A stretch of 50,406 nucleotides of DNA from Desulfobulbaceae bacterium (lineage in GTDB: Bacteria > Desulfobacterota > Desulfobulbia > Desulfobulbales > SURF-16), in contig JAHLLM010000040.1 of NCBI GenBank assembly GCA_020444175.1, forward strand, positions 1 to 50,406, read 5' to 3'. Under the pieces are notes generated by a model, which had not been told where the DNA came from, did not search any database, and was given only the letters and a program-made list of their open reading frames with translations. Within the stretch, counting starts at the first letter, position 1; every line of letters starts with the position of its first letter. A program made the position numbers and the translations under genes. Of the stretch, positions 17,980 through 26,775 are shown piece by piece.

Positions 17980-19193
17980 AAAGTAAAGGATATCTTGACA
18001 GCTCCATATTGCCAGTGGGTTTTCAGGCTATCAGGATTGAAGTAACTCATAAGTAGAGCTCCTCCTTCAACCAGGTGATATTCCGCCTTTATTGTCCAGT
18101 TGTCGGTTAAATCGTAACGAAGGCCAAGGCCCCAGTCTTTTCGCCAGGGTTGAGAATCAATGGGATTTTTGGTCGACTCTTCTCCGTATTTATCATGCTT
18201 TAAACGGTAATATTCATCGTAAAGCAGAGAGACGGACAGCGGGTCAGTGGGAGAATAGGAAAGCATGACATACCAGGCCTGGGAAGGACCATCAAGGGCG
18301 GTTGATCCGTAAAGGGATTGCGTGCGGTCATTTTCCGAGTATTCAGAGCGCAGAGTCAGATTCTGCCAGGTATACTCCAGAGAATAAACCATTTTGCTTC
18401 TGATTTTCAGTTCTCCTATTTTTGTTCCATTGCTCTCCATTTCATCTTTACCACTGGCAAAAGAGAGGCCCAGTTTCAGGTTGAGAGTAGGATGACTGTA
18501 GACCAGGGCTCCTCCATACAGATATTTGTTGTCGCGTTCAAAGTCAGAGATGTAGTCCGGCAGGAGATTGTTCGGATCCGAGACTGTTCGGAGGCGGTTT
18601 TGTATATTCTGCAGGGAGGAGTCGTAGTAGACCGTATCTTTTTCATAATCAATGCGGCCATAAAATATCTGATAGTCAAGATCTCCCAAATTTTCACTGC
18701 TCAGGTTGCCGTATGCTTCACCCCCGGTGTGTGATAACCAGAGGTCTCTCCTTGTCTCGTCATAAATGGATTGTGGGAGAAATATCATGGGACGCAGGAA
18801 ATCAGAGTCTCTCTCAGTGTTATAAAAACCCATGGGTATTTTAATTTTTCCAAGTCTCGTGCCGATTGCGTCGTGGGCATGGTAGTCAATAAGTGCCCAG
18901 TCAAGTCGTGGCTTATTGTCCCCATAATCACCCAGGTCTCTGGAAATTATCTGGGCGCCGATTCTGAAAGAGTGTGACAACTGGGAGTTAACATTAATGC
19001 CGATTTCGTTGAAATCAAAGGTGCCACCCTTGCTGTCGGCCAGAAAATCATTGCCGGAACTTGAAAGGTAGCCCAGGGAGAGAAAACCGTGGATTTGCAC
19101 CTTTTGATGAAGATCAAAGGCGTAAATGGATGCCGGAAAGACAATGGCAAGAACGAGCGGCAAGAAAGAAATATGAATAATTCGTCTTATCAT
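17976..19193 (-). CDS. Outer-membrane porin-like beta-barrel
   Basis: A 405-residue exported protein with a signal peptide (MIRRIIHISFLPLVLAIVFPASIYA) and alternating amphipathic beta strands throughout, ending in Phe (VKISFTF), the usual C-terminal signal for outer-membrane insertion. Recognisable stretches are VQIHGFLSLGY, RLGKIKIPMGFYN and LRYDLTDNWTIKAEYHLVEG, as in porins of the OprP/phosphoporin-like or DcaP-like type. Its stop overlaps the start of the periplasmic binding-like gene, and the GGDEF sensor gene follows. AGGA lies about ten bases before the ATG. The substrate is not known. Confidence 0.75.
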   Translation of the reverse strand: MIRRIIHISFLPLVLAIVFPASIYAFDLHQKVQIHGFLSLGYLSSSGNDFLADSKGGTFDFNEIGINVNSQLSHSFRIGAQIISRDLGDYGDNKPRLDWALIDYHAHDAIGTRLGKIKIPMGFYNTERDSDFLRPMIFLPQSIYDETRRDLWLSHTGGEAYGNLSSENLGDLDYQIFYGRIDYEKDTVYYDSSLQNIQNRLRTVSDPNNLLPDYISDFERDNKYLYGGALVYSHPTLNLKLGLSFASGKDEMESNGTKIGELKIRSKMVYSLEYTWQNLTLRSEYSENDRTQSLYGSTALDGPSQAWYVMLSYSPTDPLSVSLLYDEYYRLKHDKYGEESTKNPIDSQPWRKDWGLGLRYDLTDNWTIKAEYHLVEGGALLMSYFNPDSLKTHWQYGAVKISFTF

Positions 19194-19280
19194 AGCAGAG
19201 CTATCCTAGCTTTTCAGGTAAAACCAGTCAACAACGAAATTATTCAGGATACGGACAATAAAATGAATATATTGTTTTAT

Positions 19281-20621
19281 TTAAACTTTTTTTATTTGGT
19301 AGGTGTTGATTTTTTTTCGAAGAGTGGTGGGAGAGATAGCAAGTTTTTGGGCTGTATGGGTAATATTCCAGTTGTTCTGGGCAAGGGTTTTGGCAATGTG
19401 TTCTTTCTCTGCATCGGCAAGGGTTGTGGCCTGTTCCTGTTTGGAGGAGGAGTGGTTGGGGGACGGACTCTTATGCAATTGGATGTCTTCGGCAAGAATG
19501 TGGGAGTCTCTGGAGAGAGCCACTGCCCGGGTCAGGACATTTTCAAGTTCACGGACATTTCCCGGCCAATCGTAGCTATGCATTTTGGCCATGGCTTCTT
19601 GAGTGATGACGGCCTCTTCCGTACCCAGTTTCCTGCAGATTTTTCTCAAAAGATTTTCTGCCAGCAGGCTGATATCCTGCCGACGTTTTCTTAAAGGAGG
19701 AATTTGCAGTCTGGAAACATTGAGTCTGTAAAAAAGATCCTGCCTGAATTTTTTTTCCTCAACCATTTCTTCAAGATCACAATGGGTAGCCGCTACAACC
19801 CTTGCCTTGAGAGGAAGGGAGTCAAGTCCGCCAACGCGGACAAATTCCTCCTCCTGGAGAACCCTTAAAAGCTTGCTTTGCAGATCAAGGGGCATGTCTC
19901 CGATCTCGTCGAGGAAAAGAGTGCCTTCACCAGCATATTCCATTTTGCCTATCTTGGTTTTTTCCGCTCCCGTGAAAGCACCTTTTTCATATCCGAAAAG
20001 TTCGCTTTCAAGAAGAGTCGGCACAACCGCTGAGCAGTTGATTGCCACAAAAGGCATATCCGGAGAAGAGGCTTCATGAAGAATCCGAGCGGTTAATTCT
20101 TTGCCCGTTCCGCTTTCGCCTCGGATGAGAACTGTCACCCTGCTCCGGGACAAGAGACCAATATTTTTCAGCAGGTCGATAATTTGGGGGTCCGAACCAA
20201 TCATGTCATCAAATGATGGACCGGAATCATCATTTTTCTGGGGATTTTTTTCTTTTTTTCTGCGGTCAGTAACTTTATGAACCATATCAAAAAGGTCGTC
20301 CAGATCAAGTGGTTTGCGCAGATAATCAAAGGCGCCATTCCGCATGGCGTCAATAACCGCTTTATTGTCGGAATCCCCTGTCATAATGACAATACAGAGG
20401 TTCGGATTTTCCTTCAAAAGGTCCGGCAGTCGCTGCAAGCCACTGCCGTCGGGAAGGTTGACGTCAAGGAGAATGAGGTCCGGCGCGTTGGACCTTGCAA
20501 TAAATTGGATAGCGTCACCGATGGAGTGGACCAGGTGGACATTATGTGCTTCGGCTTGCAGTTGAATCTGCAGGCTGCGACAGAGTGCTTTGTCGTCATC
20601 GATAATGAGAATGTCGCTCAT
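19281..20621 (-). CDS. NtrC-family sigma-54-dependent response regulator
   Basis: 446 residues in three parts. The receiver domain (1-120) has phosphoacceptor Asp53 in LLDVNLPDGS. The AAA+ sigma-54 activation domain has Walker A GESGTGKE, the sigma-54 contact loop GAFTGA, Walker B TLFLDEIGDM and the arginine-rich FRQDLFYRLNV region. The C-terminal Fis-type helix-turn-helix is NNWNITHTAQKLAISPTTLRKKINTYQI. It should activate sigma-54 promoters when phosphorylated by the kinase encoded directly upstream; the kinase stop TAA is followed immediately by this ATG. The target genes cannot be told from the window. Confidence 0.93.
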   Translation of the reverse strand: MSDILIIDDDKALCRSLQIQLQAEAHNVHLVHSIGDAIQFIARSNAPDLILLDVNLPDGSGLQRLPDLLKENPNLCIVIMTGDSDNKAVIDAMRNGAFDYLRKPLDLDDLFDMVHKVTDRRKKEKNPQKNDDSGPSFDDMIGSDPQIIDLLKNIGLLSRSRVTVLIRGESGTGKELTARILHEASSPDMPFVAINCSAVVPTLLESELFGYEKGAFTGAEKTKIGKMEYAGEGTLFLDEIGDMPLDLQSKLLRVLQEEEFVRVGGLDSLPLKARVVAATHCDLEEMVEEKKFRQDLFYRLNVSRLQIPPLRKRRQDISLLAENLLRKICRKLGTEEAVITQEAMAKMHSYDWPGNVRELENVLTRAVALSRDSHILAEDIQLHKSPSPNHSSSKQEQATTLADAEKEHIAKTLAQNNWNITHTAQKLAISPTTLRKKINTYQIKKV

Positions 20622-22379
20622 TTAAGTTAACCTTCCTTTGAAAATCATTGAAAACTGCGCTCCACCCAAGGGGCTATTGCTTGCTGATACGGTGCCTCCG
20701 TGGAACTCGACTATTTTTTTGACGTTGGCCAGACCAAGACCGGTTCCTTTTTCCCGTGTTGTATAAAACGGTTGGAAAAGTTTAGCCATCTGGTCTTCCC
20801 GCAATCCCTTGCCTGAATCTCTGACAGTGATAATAAATCCTTCGTTATCCGGCAATTTATCCGCTGTAAGGTGAATGATGCTTTCAGAGGGAGACCATTG
20901 TATAGCGTTATCGACAAGGTTAAGCAAGGCGAGAAGCATATGCTGCTTGTCAACTTTTATCAACGAGCTATCAAGGTTATCGCTAATCTCAATGGAGATT
21001 ATCTTGTCGGCTGCCTTCTGGGTAAGAATTTCCAACACCTCATTGGCCAGCAGCTCGAATGATACGTTTTCCGGGGTCAGGTCAATGGGTTTACTGAAAT
21101 TGAGCAGCTCTGTAAACATCGACTCAAGCCGCTTTACCTGGGTAAGAGCAATGGCAGCCATTTCTGAATAGGCAGGATCGTTCTTGACCTTGCGGGCCAG
21201 AGCCTGCAAGTTTATTTTGACGGAAGAAAGAGGGTTGCGCATTTCATGGACAATGCTGGAACTCAATTTGCCGACAGCACTGAGTGAAGTGGCCTGAATT
21301 ATGTTCTTTTTAGCATCTTCGATAGTGTCCAGCATGTTGTTTAATGATGTGACAGCTTCATTAAGGGAACGATCCTGAAATTCAGGGAGGCGTTCCTGGT
21401 AATTTCCCGCAGCAATATGGCGGGTGAGGGTTGCGAATTCATCAATTGGTGTGGAAAGGCTGTTTGCCTTTTTATGGGCGAAAAGGAGAATCAGGAGTAG
21501 AATAAAAAGAGCTGTTATGCCTCCGTACAGGATATATCTTTGGAATTCTTTCAGCACCTGTATCTTTTCTATTTCCACGATGAGTATCCAGTTCATCTCA
21601 GGAATGTCTGCAGCAATAAAAAAAACCGAAATTCCCTGGCTGTTATAGTGTTTCTTTAATTTCCAGTATGGTGTTTTTAATATATCCGGTGAAATCAGCG
21701 ACTGCTCCGGAGGACTGTCCTCCTGGGATGGAGACGAGCTGAAAAGGATATTCCCGTCAGCGGTAACGAGGTACAATTTCCCGCTTTCATCAAGATCTGA
21801 AGTGTCGGCAAGAATTCTATTAAGAGACCTGCTGACATTCAATTCTGCAACGATAAAACCACTCAGTAGGCCGCGTCTGTCAATGAGCGTCTGTCCTAAA
21901 GGAAGAATCGTGGATTTGTCATTCAAAGAAATATAAGGATTTGAAGTTACGAGGAGTGTGTCCTGTCTGAATTTTTTTTTGAATGCCTCAGAAAGTGGGG
22001 GAATATAGTTGTCATCAGGAAATTGACTGATAGGATTCCAGTTGTGGTCGAATATAGTAAGTGACTTATAAGAGGCGTGTCCCTTAAAAAGGGTATCAGC
22101 TGCAAATTTTATAATGGTTTTATTGTTCGCTGAAAGAGTTCCATCCTGAATATTTACCTTTCCTGCAATGCGATTAAATTCCTTCTTTGAATGTCTGAGC
22201 CATTCCCGAAGCCAGAGCATTCGTGATTTTAATGAGTAATTAAGGTGGTCTTTTTCCAGTTTTTCAATGGCTTTTTTGGCAAAATAGTGATTTTGGAAAG
22301 AAAAAATCAATATCGGAACCAGACCCGTGATTGCCATGCCGATAAAAATCTTTTTTTTCAGACTGGAATATGAAAGCAT
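20622..22379 (-). CDS. Membrane sensor histidine kinase (Cache-like sensor, HAMP, HisKA, HATPase)
   Basis: 585 residues. A membrane segment at about 11-30 and another at about 280-300 bracket a periplasmic sensor of about 250 residues with a Cache-like look (TLFKGHASYKSLTIFDHNW, YISLNDKSTILPLGQTLIDRRG). A HAMP domain follows, then a short coiled coil, the phosphoacceptor helix (SIVHEMRNPLSSVKINLQAL) and the ATPase domain (LVDNAIQWSP, DSGKGLREDQMAKLFQPFYTTREKGTGLGLANVKKI). It is the obvious partner of the NtrC-type regulator, to which it is translationally coupled. The start lacks a good ribosome site. The ligand is not known. Confidence 0.92.
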   Translation of the reverse strand: MLSYSSLKKKIFIGMAITGLVPILIFSFQNHYFAKKAIEKLEKDHLNYSLKSRMLWLREWLRHSKKEFNRIAGKVNIQDGTLSANNKTIIKFAADTLFKGHASYKSLTIFDHNWNPISQFPDDNYIPPLSEAFKKKFRQDTLLVTSNPYISLNDKSTILPLGQTLIDRRGLLSGFIVAELNVSRSLNRILADTSDLDESGKLYLVTADGNILFSSSPSQEDSPPEQSLISPDILKTPYWKLKKHYNSQGISVFFIAADIPEMNWILIVEIEKIQVLKEFQRYILYGGITALFILLLILLFAHKKANSLSTPIDEFATLTRHIAAGNYQERLPEFQDRSLNEAVTSLNNMLDTIEDAKKNIIQATSLSAVGKLSSSIVHEMRNPLSSVKINLQALARKVKNDPAYSEMAAIALTQVKRLESMFTELLNFSKPIDLTPENVSFELLANEVLEILTQKAADKIISIEISDNLDSSLIKVDKQHMLLALLNLVDNAIQWSPSESIIHLTADKLPDNEGFIITVRDSGKGLREDQMAKLFQPFYTTREKGTGLGLANVKKIVEFHGGTVSASNSPLGGAQFSMIFKGRLT

Positions 22380-22606
22380 TTTTTTACTCAGTGTGAATTC
22401 TCTTATACATTTTTGTCATTTTGTAGGTATGTAGCAAAAATTTAATCATGAAGCTCTTAAAAAATAGTGCCCCAGTTTTGTATGGTAGTTTAATTAACTC
22501 CAAATATGAATTTATTTTATGGGGAGCATCCGAACTTTCCGGGGACTCAATCAGGATTTGTCTGCATAAGGAGAACAGGGGGGAGAGCAAGCGTAAATAC
22601 GAAATA

Positions 22607-22830
22607 GTGATTACCAACGTATTTCAGCCAGCACAAAGAGAGTTTTTAGTTTTTTCTGTCATCTCGGTGTCTCACAAGCTCGCTTACCGGAACGGATGTG
22701 AGAAATCTTAATATCTGTGGTGACAGATTTCTCCCGTTGGTCGAAATGACACCATTTGCATTTTATGTCTACAAATCAACCTGTTAATGAGCCAATAATA
22801 TATCATTGGTTGAAATTCGTTGGTAATCAC
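22607..22830. repeat. MITE-like element A, copy 2
   Basis: A 224-bp element bounded by inverted repeats: GTGATTACCAACGTATTTCA at 22607-22626, whose complement with two mismatches ends at 22830. The internal block TGTCATCTCGGTG, then GTTTACCGG or GCTTACCGG, then AACGGATGTGAGAAAT is shared with copy 1 at 4366-4588. Confidence 0.75.
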
Positions 22831-22860
22831 ATACGAAATTAACAATGTGGTAAGTGCAAA

Positions 22861-22890
22861 AAAAAAGCCCCGGAAAACCGGGGCTTTTTT
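22861..22890. terminator. Rho-independent terminator (bidirectional)
   Basis: AAAAAAGCCCCGG, loop AAAA, CCGGGGCTTTTTT: a perfect 13-bp stem with A and T tracts on both sides, 18 bp past the stop of the 12-heme cytochrome gene. Confidence 0.92.
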
Positions 22891-22908
22891 ATACCTTTAG
22901 AGAGATGC

Positions 22909-23916
22909 TTACTTGTTGACCGGTGGATTATGCGGGTCAATATGGCAGTCCAGACAACGCGGGAATTTTGCCAGCATCTTCGGATCATGGGGTTGAGTAT
23001 GGCACATGGAACATTGAGGTATCTGGCCATGGACCGGATGACAGTCAACGCAGGATACGCCGGAGTGTTTACTCGGAGAAGCGGTCCAAGTCTCGTAAAC
23101 ACCATCGTGACAGGCACTACAGGTTGTTTCTTGTCCAGCCTCATAGGTGATCTCCAGTGGTTTGTGCACCGGATGACAGGATTTACACGCCTCAAGGGTC
23201 TGGTTCGGAATATGGGTGTCATGGCATTCCATACATGATGGAATATTGCCGTGTTTTGTGTGATGGCAGGTAGCGCAGCCCTGTTCGGTATGTTTGCTCG
23301 GATATTTGGTCAATTCACCTGATGGCCCGGTATGACAGTTGCCGCATTGGCCTTCCAGGAGGTCATTTAAAGGTACGTTCAGCGGTGTATGGGGAATAAT
23401 GTGACATGTCATACAATCAGTGAATTGAGGCCCGTGGGGCTCAACGTGGCACTGGGTACATTTGGGCATAATTTCCTGGAAATTATTTTTTGTGGGGTTG
23501 TATGCATGAAATAACTGATGGCAATCCTGGCAATGAATCTGATGACGTCCACCATTGTTTTTTATTTTCATAAAAACGCTTGTGTGACATTGAGCGCATT
23601 GCGTAACCGTCAAAGGTTCAGGAGCTTTTTCATAGAGGGCAGATCCTCCCGGGGTGATTTTTCGGGCAGGATTGATTGTTTTCGGGTCTACCGGTTTGGC
23701 ATCCTGCATGTCGAGCTGGGCCATGAGCATGGGGGCTGGAGCTTTTTCAGCTTCCATTGCTGCAGGCTCAGGAGCCGGTTCCGTCATGGCGGCGGAAGCA
23801 ACGGTTTCCTTGGGTTCTGCTCCTCGCTCGGTGGCGTTAATCGGCATACATGATATGGCCGATGAAATAAAAAAAACTGCAACGACATTATAGAGAACTT
23901 TTCGTTTCATTTTCAT
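22909..23916 (-). CDS. Dodecaheme c-type cytochrome, probable lipoprotein
   Basis: 335 residues from the ATG at 23916, which has GGAGAGGGG upstream and begins a typical export signal; a frame extension to 23952 is less likely. A lipobox-like SAISC ends the signal at Cys23. A Pro/Glu/Ala-rich linker of about 70 residues follows, then 12 CXXCH motifs in about 230 residues (CAQCH, CQDCH, CTQCH, CMTCH, CGNCH, CATCH, CMECH, CKSCH, CSACH, CVDCH, CSMCH, CLDCH), with many extra His as sixth ligands. The tight packing fits an electron-carrying periplasmic or outer-membrane-facing cytochrome. It is a clear paralogue of the neighbour at 24041-24859: both run in the same motif order and end FPxCxDCHxxxHxx. 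It is followed by a strong terminator. The partner is unknown. Confidence 0.9.
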   Translation of the reverse strand: MKMKRKVLYNVVAVFFISSAISCMPINATERGAEPKETVASAAMTEPAPEPAAMEAEKAPAPMLMAQLDMQDAKPVDPKTINPARKITPGGSALYEKAPEPLTVTQCAQCHTSVFMKIKNNGGRHQIHCQDCHQLFHAYNPTKNNFQEIMPKCTQCHVEPHGPQFTDCMTCHIIPHTPLNVPLNDLLEGQCGNCHTGPSGELTKYPSKHTEQGCATCHHTKHGNIPSCMECHDTHIPNQTLEACKSCHPVHKPLEITYEAGQETTCSACHDGVYETWTASPSKHSGVSCVDCHPVHGQIPQCSMCHTQPHDPKMLAKFPRCLDCHIDPHNPPVNK

Positions 23917-23998
23917 AGGAAGTATCCCCTCTCCAATATATTTTGCAAGCACAGAACAATTCTGTATCGTTTGTTATCAACCAACTTTGACCCAAAAA

Positions 23999-24031
23999 AC
24001 CGAGTGAGCTCATTTCCTGTGCTCACTCGGT
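23999..24031 (-). terminator. Rho-independent terminator
   Basis: ACCGAGTGAGC pairs with GCTCACTCGGT around an 11-base loop. Read on the minus strand it is followed by TTTTTT, just past the stop of the second 12-heme cytochrome gene. Confidence 0.9.
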
Positions 24032-24040
24032 TTGCCGGAT

Positions 24041-24859
24041 CTATTTTCTTAAATCATGGGCGATGCCATGGCAATCGCCACAAGTGGGGAATTTATTCAT
24101 GATAGCGTCTGGGTGCGGGATACCATGACAATCCTGACATTTTGGAATCATCTTATGCTCTGCTTTATGGCAATCGGCACAGGCCACATCTCTATGTTTA
24201 GCGCTGCTTGCCATAAGGAGGCTGTAAGCAGTGTCATGACAGGATGCGCAGTGTTTTGAAGAAATATCATCAGGGTATCTCACAGGCAGAGGCATATGGG
24301 CTTTATGACAGGTGAGGCAGTCGGTTTGAACCATGTCTGAAGAGTGTGGATCGTGACAGCGCGTACAATTCGGAATTTCACCATGGACTGTGTGGCATGT
24401 GGTACAGGCCTGTTCAGTATGCATGGTGGGTACTTTTTTCAACTGGGCTATCTGTTCGGTATGGCAGGTAAGGCATGGCTCGGTCATCTCGTCGGAAAGA
24501 GTGATTTCCAAGGGAGTATGCGGGTTGGTATGGCAGCCCAGACAATTCTGGAGTTCGAAATGGGATTCCCCCGAGTGGCACATACTGCACTGAGGGATAA
24601 TATCCGCGTCCTTAGGGGGATGTCCCTGGTGGCAATCAACACATGTAACGCTTGTTTTGTGGGCCATGCCCAGAGATTCAATTGCTTTAGGGGCCGCATC
24701 ATGGCATTTGGAGCAATCATCAGGCGATAAGACTGGCCGTGCACCGTCCATGGCAGAGGCGGCTAGCGGAACTGAAATTCCTGCCGTCAGGAAGATTACA
24801 AAAGTTGCCAGGACATGTTTCATCAATTGAATATTCTTACCTCTCATGCGTTGTTTCAC
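24041..24859 (-). CDS. Dodecaheme c-type cytochrome (periplasmic)
   Basis: 272 residues starting at a GTG with an excellent AGGAGGAG site seven bases upstream. The signal peptide is MKHVLATFVIFLTAGISVPLAASA. Twelve CXXCH motifs fill the mature part (CSKCH, CVDCH, CSMCH, CLGCH, CLTCH, CTTCH, CTRCH, CLTCH, CASCH, CADCH, CQDCH, CGDCH), about one haem per 20 residues. The role is inferred as a periplasmic electron shuttle. It is a paralogue of the next gene downstream, from which it is separated by its own terminator. A RegA-type box lies 155 bp before its start (25014-25030), so redox control is likely. Unlike the downstream copy it has no long linker or lipobox. Confidence 0.9.
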   Translation of the reverse strand: MKQRMRGKNIQLMKHVLATFVIFLTAGISVPLAASAMDGARPVLSPDDCSKCHDAAPKAIESLGMAHKTSVTCVDCHQGHPPKDADIIPQCSMCHSGESHFELQNCLGCHTNPHTPLEITLSDEMTEPCLTCHTEQIAQLKKVPTMHTEQACTTCHTVHGEIPNCTRCHDPHSSDMVQTDCLTCHKAHMPLPVRYPDDISSKHCASCHDTAYSLLMASSAKHRDVACADCHKAEHKMIPKCQDCHGIPHPDAIMNKFPTCGDCHGIAHDLRK

Positions 24860-25169
24860 TTATACTCCTCCTGAATTTTGAATTAAGCGTGGAAAATATA
24901 GTAAACAAATAAATTGTTTTGTTCGCTAAAAACAGCTTAATTTGTCGTAATTGCTCATTAAATCAATAAATGTAAAATTTATTGACAATAACAGTAATAA
25001 ATGGACCTGCAAATGCGGCAAATTGTCGCATAGTATTGAAAGAAATGCAATAATTTAAAAAGGCTTGCCTAAAAAAATCCCCTGGTTCCAAGATGAGTAA
25101 AATTAAAGTGTGCTTTAAAACTGTTACTCAAATTTTCACTTTTTTCGCTCTTTCATCCAGTTACGTATA
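24860..25169. other. 310-bp intergenic region carrying a RegA-type box
   Basis: AT-rich promoter region of the 12-heme cytochrome gene, with the palindrome at 25014-25030. No gene is supported. Confidence 0.55.
25014..25030. promoter_or_regulatory. RegA-type palindromic box 2
   Basis: TGCGGCAAATTGTCGCA; its complement is TGCGACAATTTGCCGCA. It is the most symmetric of the seven boxes, 155 bp upstream of the 12-heme cytochrome start. Confidence 0.7.
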
Positions 25170-25745
25170 TCATAATTCTTTGTTGCATTTTCCCCTGCAT
25201 CGAAATTTGACTTCCGAATCCTCAATTTTTTTGGAAGGATGACAGCCAACACAAAATCCATGATCACGGGGCTTGATAAGTCTATACTCATGATTTGATG
25301 CATGAGGTTTGTGGCATGTGATACAGGTAATACGACCATCAGGCAGGGTCGGATATTCGCCTGGGATCGATGTTTTTTTTGCCGGGATAAAGTTAACAGG
25401 GTGGGATGCTGTTCCAACGCTCTCAGGATGGCAGGTTGAGCATATGGTTAAGCTGGTAAATTCTTTTCCCTCTAAGTTTGTATGGCTTCTCGTTCGTTCA
25501 TCTTTTGAATTTTTGATTTCCTGGATTGTAAACAGGAATTTATTCGACTCTCCATTCAAGTGGCACTTATAACAAAGATCTTTCACAAATGGTACATGTC
25601 TAAACGTTTTGGAAAGATCTTCGACAATAGTTTCCATATGGCATTCCCTGCATCTGATTGAGGGACTGACTTCTCCGGATTGAGCATGGACCGGTAAAAC
25701 TAAAATTGTCAATACAAGGGTAACTTGTGACAATCTGTTTAGCAT
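25170..25745 (-). CDS. Pentaheme c-type cytochrome
   Basis: 191 residues with a signal peptide (MLNRLSQVTLVLTILVLPVHAQS) and five CXXCH motifs (CRECH, CYKCH, CSTCH, CITCH, CVGCH). The last pair, ITCITCHKPHASNHEYRLIKPRDHGFCVGCH, has the doubled-CXXCH layout common in periplasmic multiheme proteins. The end (KFRCRGKCNKEL) has two further Cys but no haem motif. It is probably a soluble periplasmic carrier in the same electron chain as the neighbouring 12-heme cytochromes. The ribosome site is weak (AGAGG about 11 bases upstream). Confidence 0.85.
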   Translation of the reverse strand: MLNRLSQVTLVLTILVLPVHAQSGEVSPSIRCRECHMETIVEDLSKTFRHVPFVKDLCYKCHLNGESNKFLFTIQEIKNSKDERTRSHTNLEGKEFTSLTICSTCHPESVGTASHPVNFIPAKKTSIPGEYPTLPDGRITCITCHKPHASNHEYRLIKPRDHGFCVGCHPSKKIEDSEVKFRCRGKCNKEL

Positions 25746-26169
25746 TGAATGCTTTTGCCTCTAACAAGTTTTTACGGGGCTTGTCTTTATCTGTAAATGT
25801 AGTGTGCCCAATCCCTCTATTGTTGCTGAAATCCAATGAAAAGGGTTTTTACAGCATCGCTCCTGCCTTGCAGGGGTTTGTTTTCATCTGCATATTGCCG
25901 GAACATGAATTTGGGCGGTTTCGCTCTTAGATCTTCAGGGCAAGGATATGAGTTTTTTTATTCCTGAAGATCCATTCATTTTAATTTATCAGGATGAAGT
26001 TTTTTTTTCAAATAGAGAATGTAAATCAGATAGAGGGATGAAAAAAATCTCCCATATGCCTTGGTGTTGGAGAAGCAAAAAAAGAGCACGAAATGTCGTA
26101 CTCTTTTTTTAAGAGGGTAATTTCTGCAATAAGCAAGAATTATGGTGTGGCTGTCTCAGAAAGGCCAGC
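25746..26169. other. 424-bp intergenic region
   Basis: Upstream of the pentaheme gene and downstream of the PilZ-like gene. It holds the terminator at 26077-26110. No gene or RegA-type box was seen. Confidence 0.55.
26077..26110. terminator. Rho-independent terminator (bidirectional)
   Basis: A 15-bp stem (AAAAAAAGAGCACGA against TCGTACTCTTTTTTT, one mismatch) with a 4-base loop and A/T tracts. It lies 60 bp past the PilZ-like stop on the minus strand. Confidence 0.85.
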
Positions 26170-26592
26170 TTAGATGGCTGTGAGGTAATCCTGTCCCAGG
26201 TTCAGGTCATTTCCCGTGTCATACGTCAGTTGAGGGATGCGGGCATTTGCAATTATAAATTGTTCAAGCATTCGTATCTGACTGTCTGTCAGGTCGCCGA
26301 AAAGAATGCGCCGCTGCTTGATGACCGGCTTACTGGATGCTGATTTTGAGATGATTGAGTCTGAAATTGTTTCAAAAGGTATTTCATCCATGTAGTCTTC
26401 ATTGAGACCGAAAAGTATACCTCTTTCCGGAGGCTTTTCGTTGAGGTAATCTTTGTCTACATAATTAAAGAGTATTCCACCCATCCCGATATCAATCACT
26501 TTTCCGAAATTATAATGGAGGACGTACATTTCTTTTTTGGGCGAAAAACGGGGAAATCTCCTGCGGTTGCTTAAAGTGAAGTTGGTTTTCAT
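26170..26592 (-). CDS. PilZ-like domain protein (putative c-di-GMP receptor)
   Basis: 140 residues, cytoplasmic. The N-terminus has RRRFPRFSPKKE, which contains an RxxxR motif as in PilZ domains. It is followed by VIDIGMGGILFNYV, matching the second PilZ motif (D/N)xSxxG except that Gly replaces Ser. The rest (LTDSQIRMLEQFIIANARIP) is helical. Binding of c-di-GMP is therefore possible but not certain. GAGGG lies seven bases before the ATG. Two RegA-type boxes lie 95 and 167 bp upstream, in the region shared with the divergent decaheme cytochrome gene, so both genes may be co-regulated. Confidence 0.65.
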   Translation of the reverse strand: MKTNFTLSNRRRFPRFSPKKEMYVLHYNFGKVIDIGMGGILFNYVDKDYLNEKPPERGILFGLNEDYMDEIPFETISDSIISKSASSKPVIKQRRILFGDLTDSQIRMLEQFIIANARIPQLTYDTGNDLNLGQDYLTAI

Positions 26593-26686
26593 TCTGTGTC
26601 CCTCTTTGTTTTGATATTCTGGTATATCCTGAGAGCCATCTTTTCTTCTTGTTTCTTCTCATATCAAAAAAAAGAGGGACTGTGAA

Positions 26687-26703
26687 TAGGGCAAATTGTC
26701 GCA
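26687..26703. promoter_or_regulatory. RegA-type box 3
   Basis: TAGGGCAAATTGTCGCA; its complement TGCGACAATTTGCCCTA matches the shared GCGACAATTTGCC core. Confidence 0.6.
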
Positions 26704-26758
26704 TAAAAGTAAATGGTTACAGCGTGGTAGTGGTTTTCTTTGATTAACAGGGGCAAGG

Positions 26759-26775
26759 TAGGGCATATTGTCGCA
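26759..26775. promoter_or_regulatory. RegA-type box 4
   Basis: TAGGGCATATTGTCGCA; its complement is TGCGACAATATGCCCTA. It is nearly identical to box 3 and 72 bp from it. Confidence 0.6.

Larger units (their letters stand above)
22380..22908. other. 529-bp intergenic region with MITE-like element and terminator
   Basis: No gene is supported. It contains element A copy 2 (22607-22830) and the terminator of the 12-heme cytochrome gene (22861-22890). The part next to 22380 should hold the promoter of the kinase/regulator operon. Confidence 0.6.
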
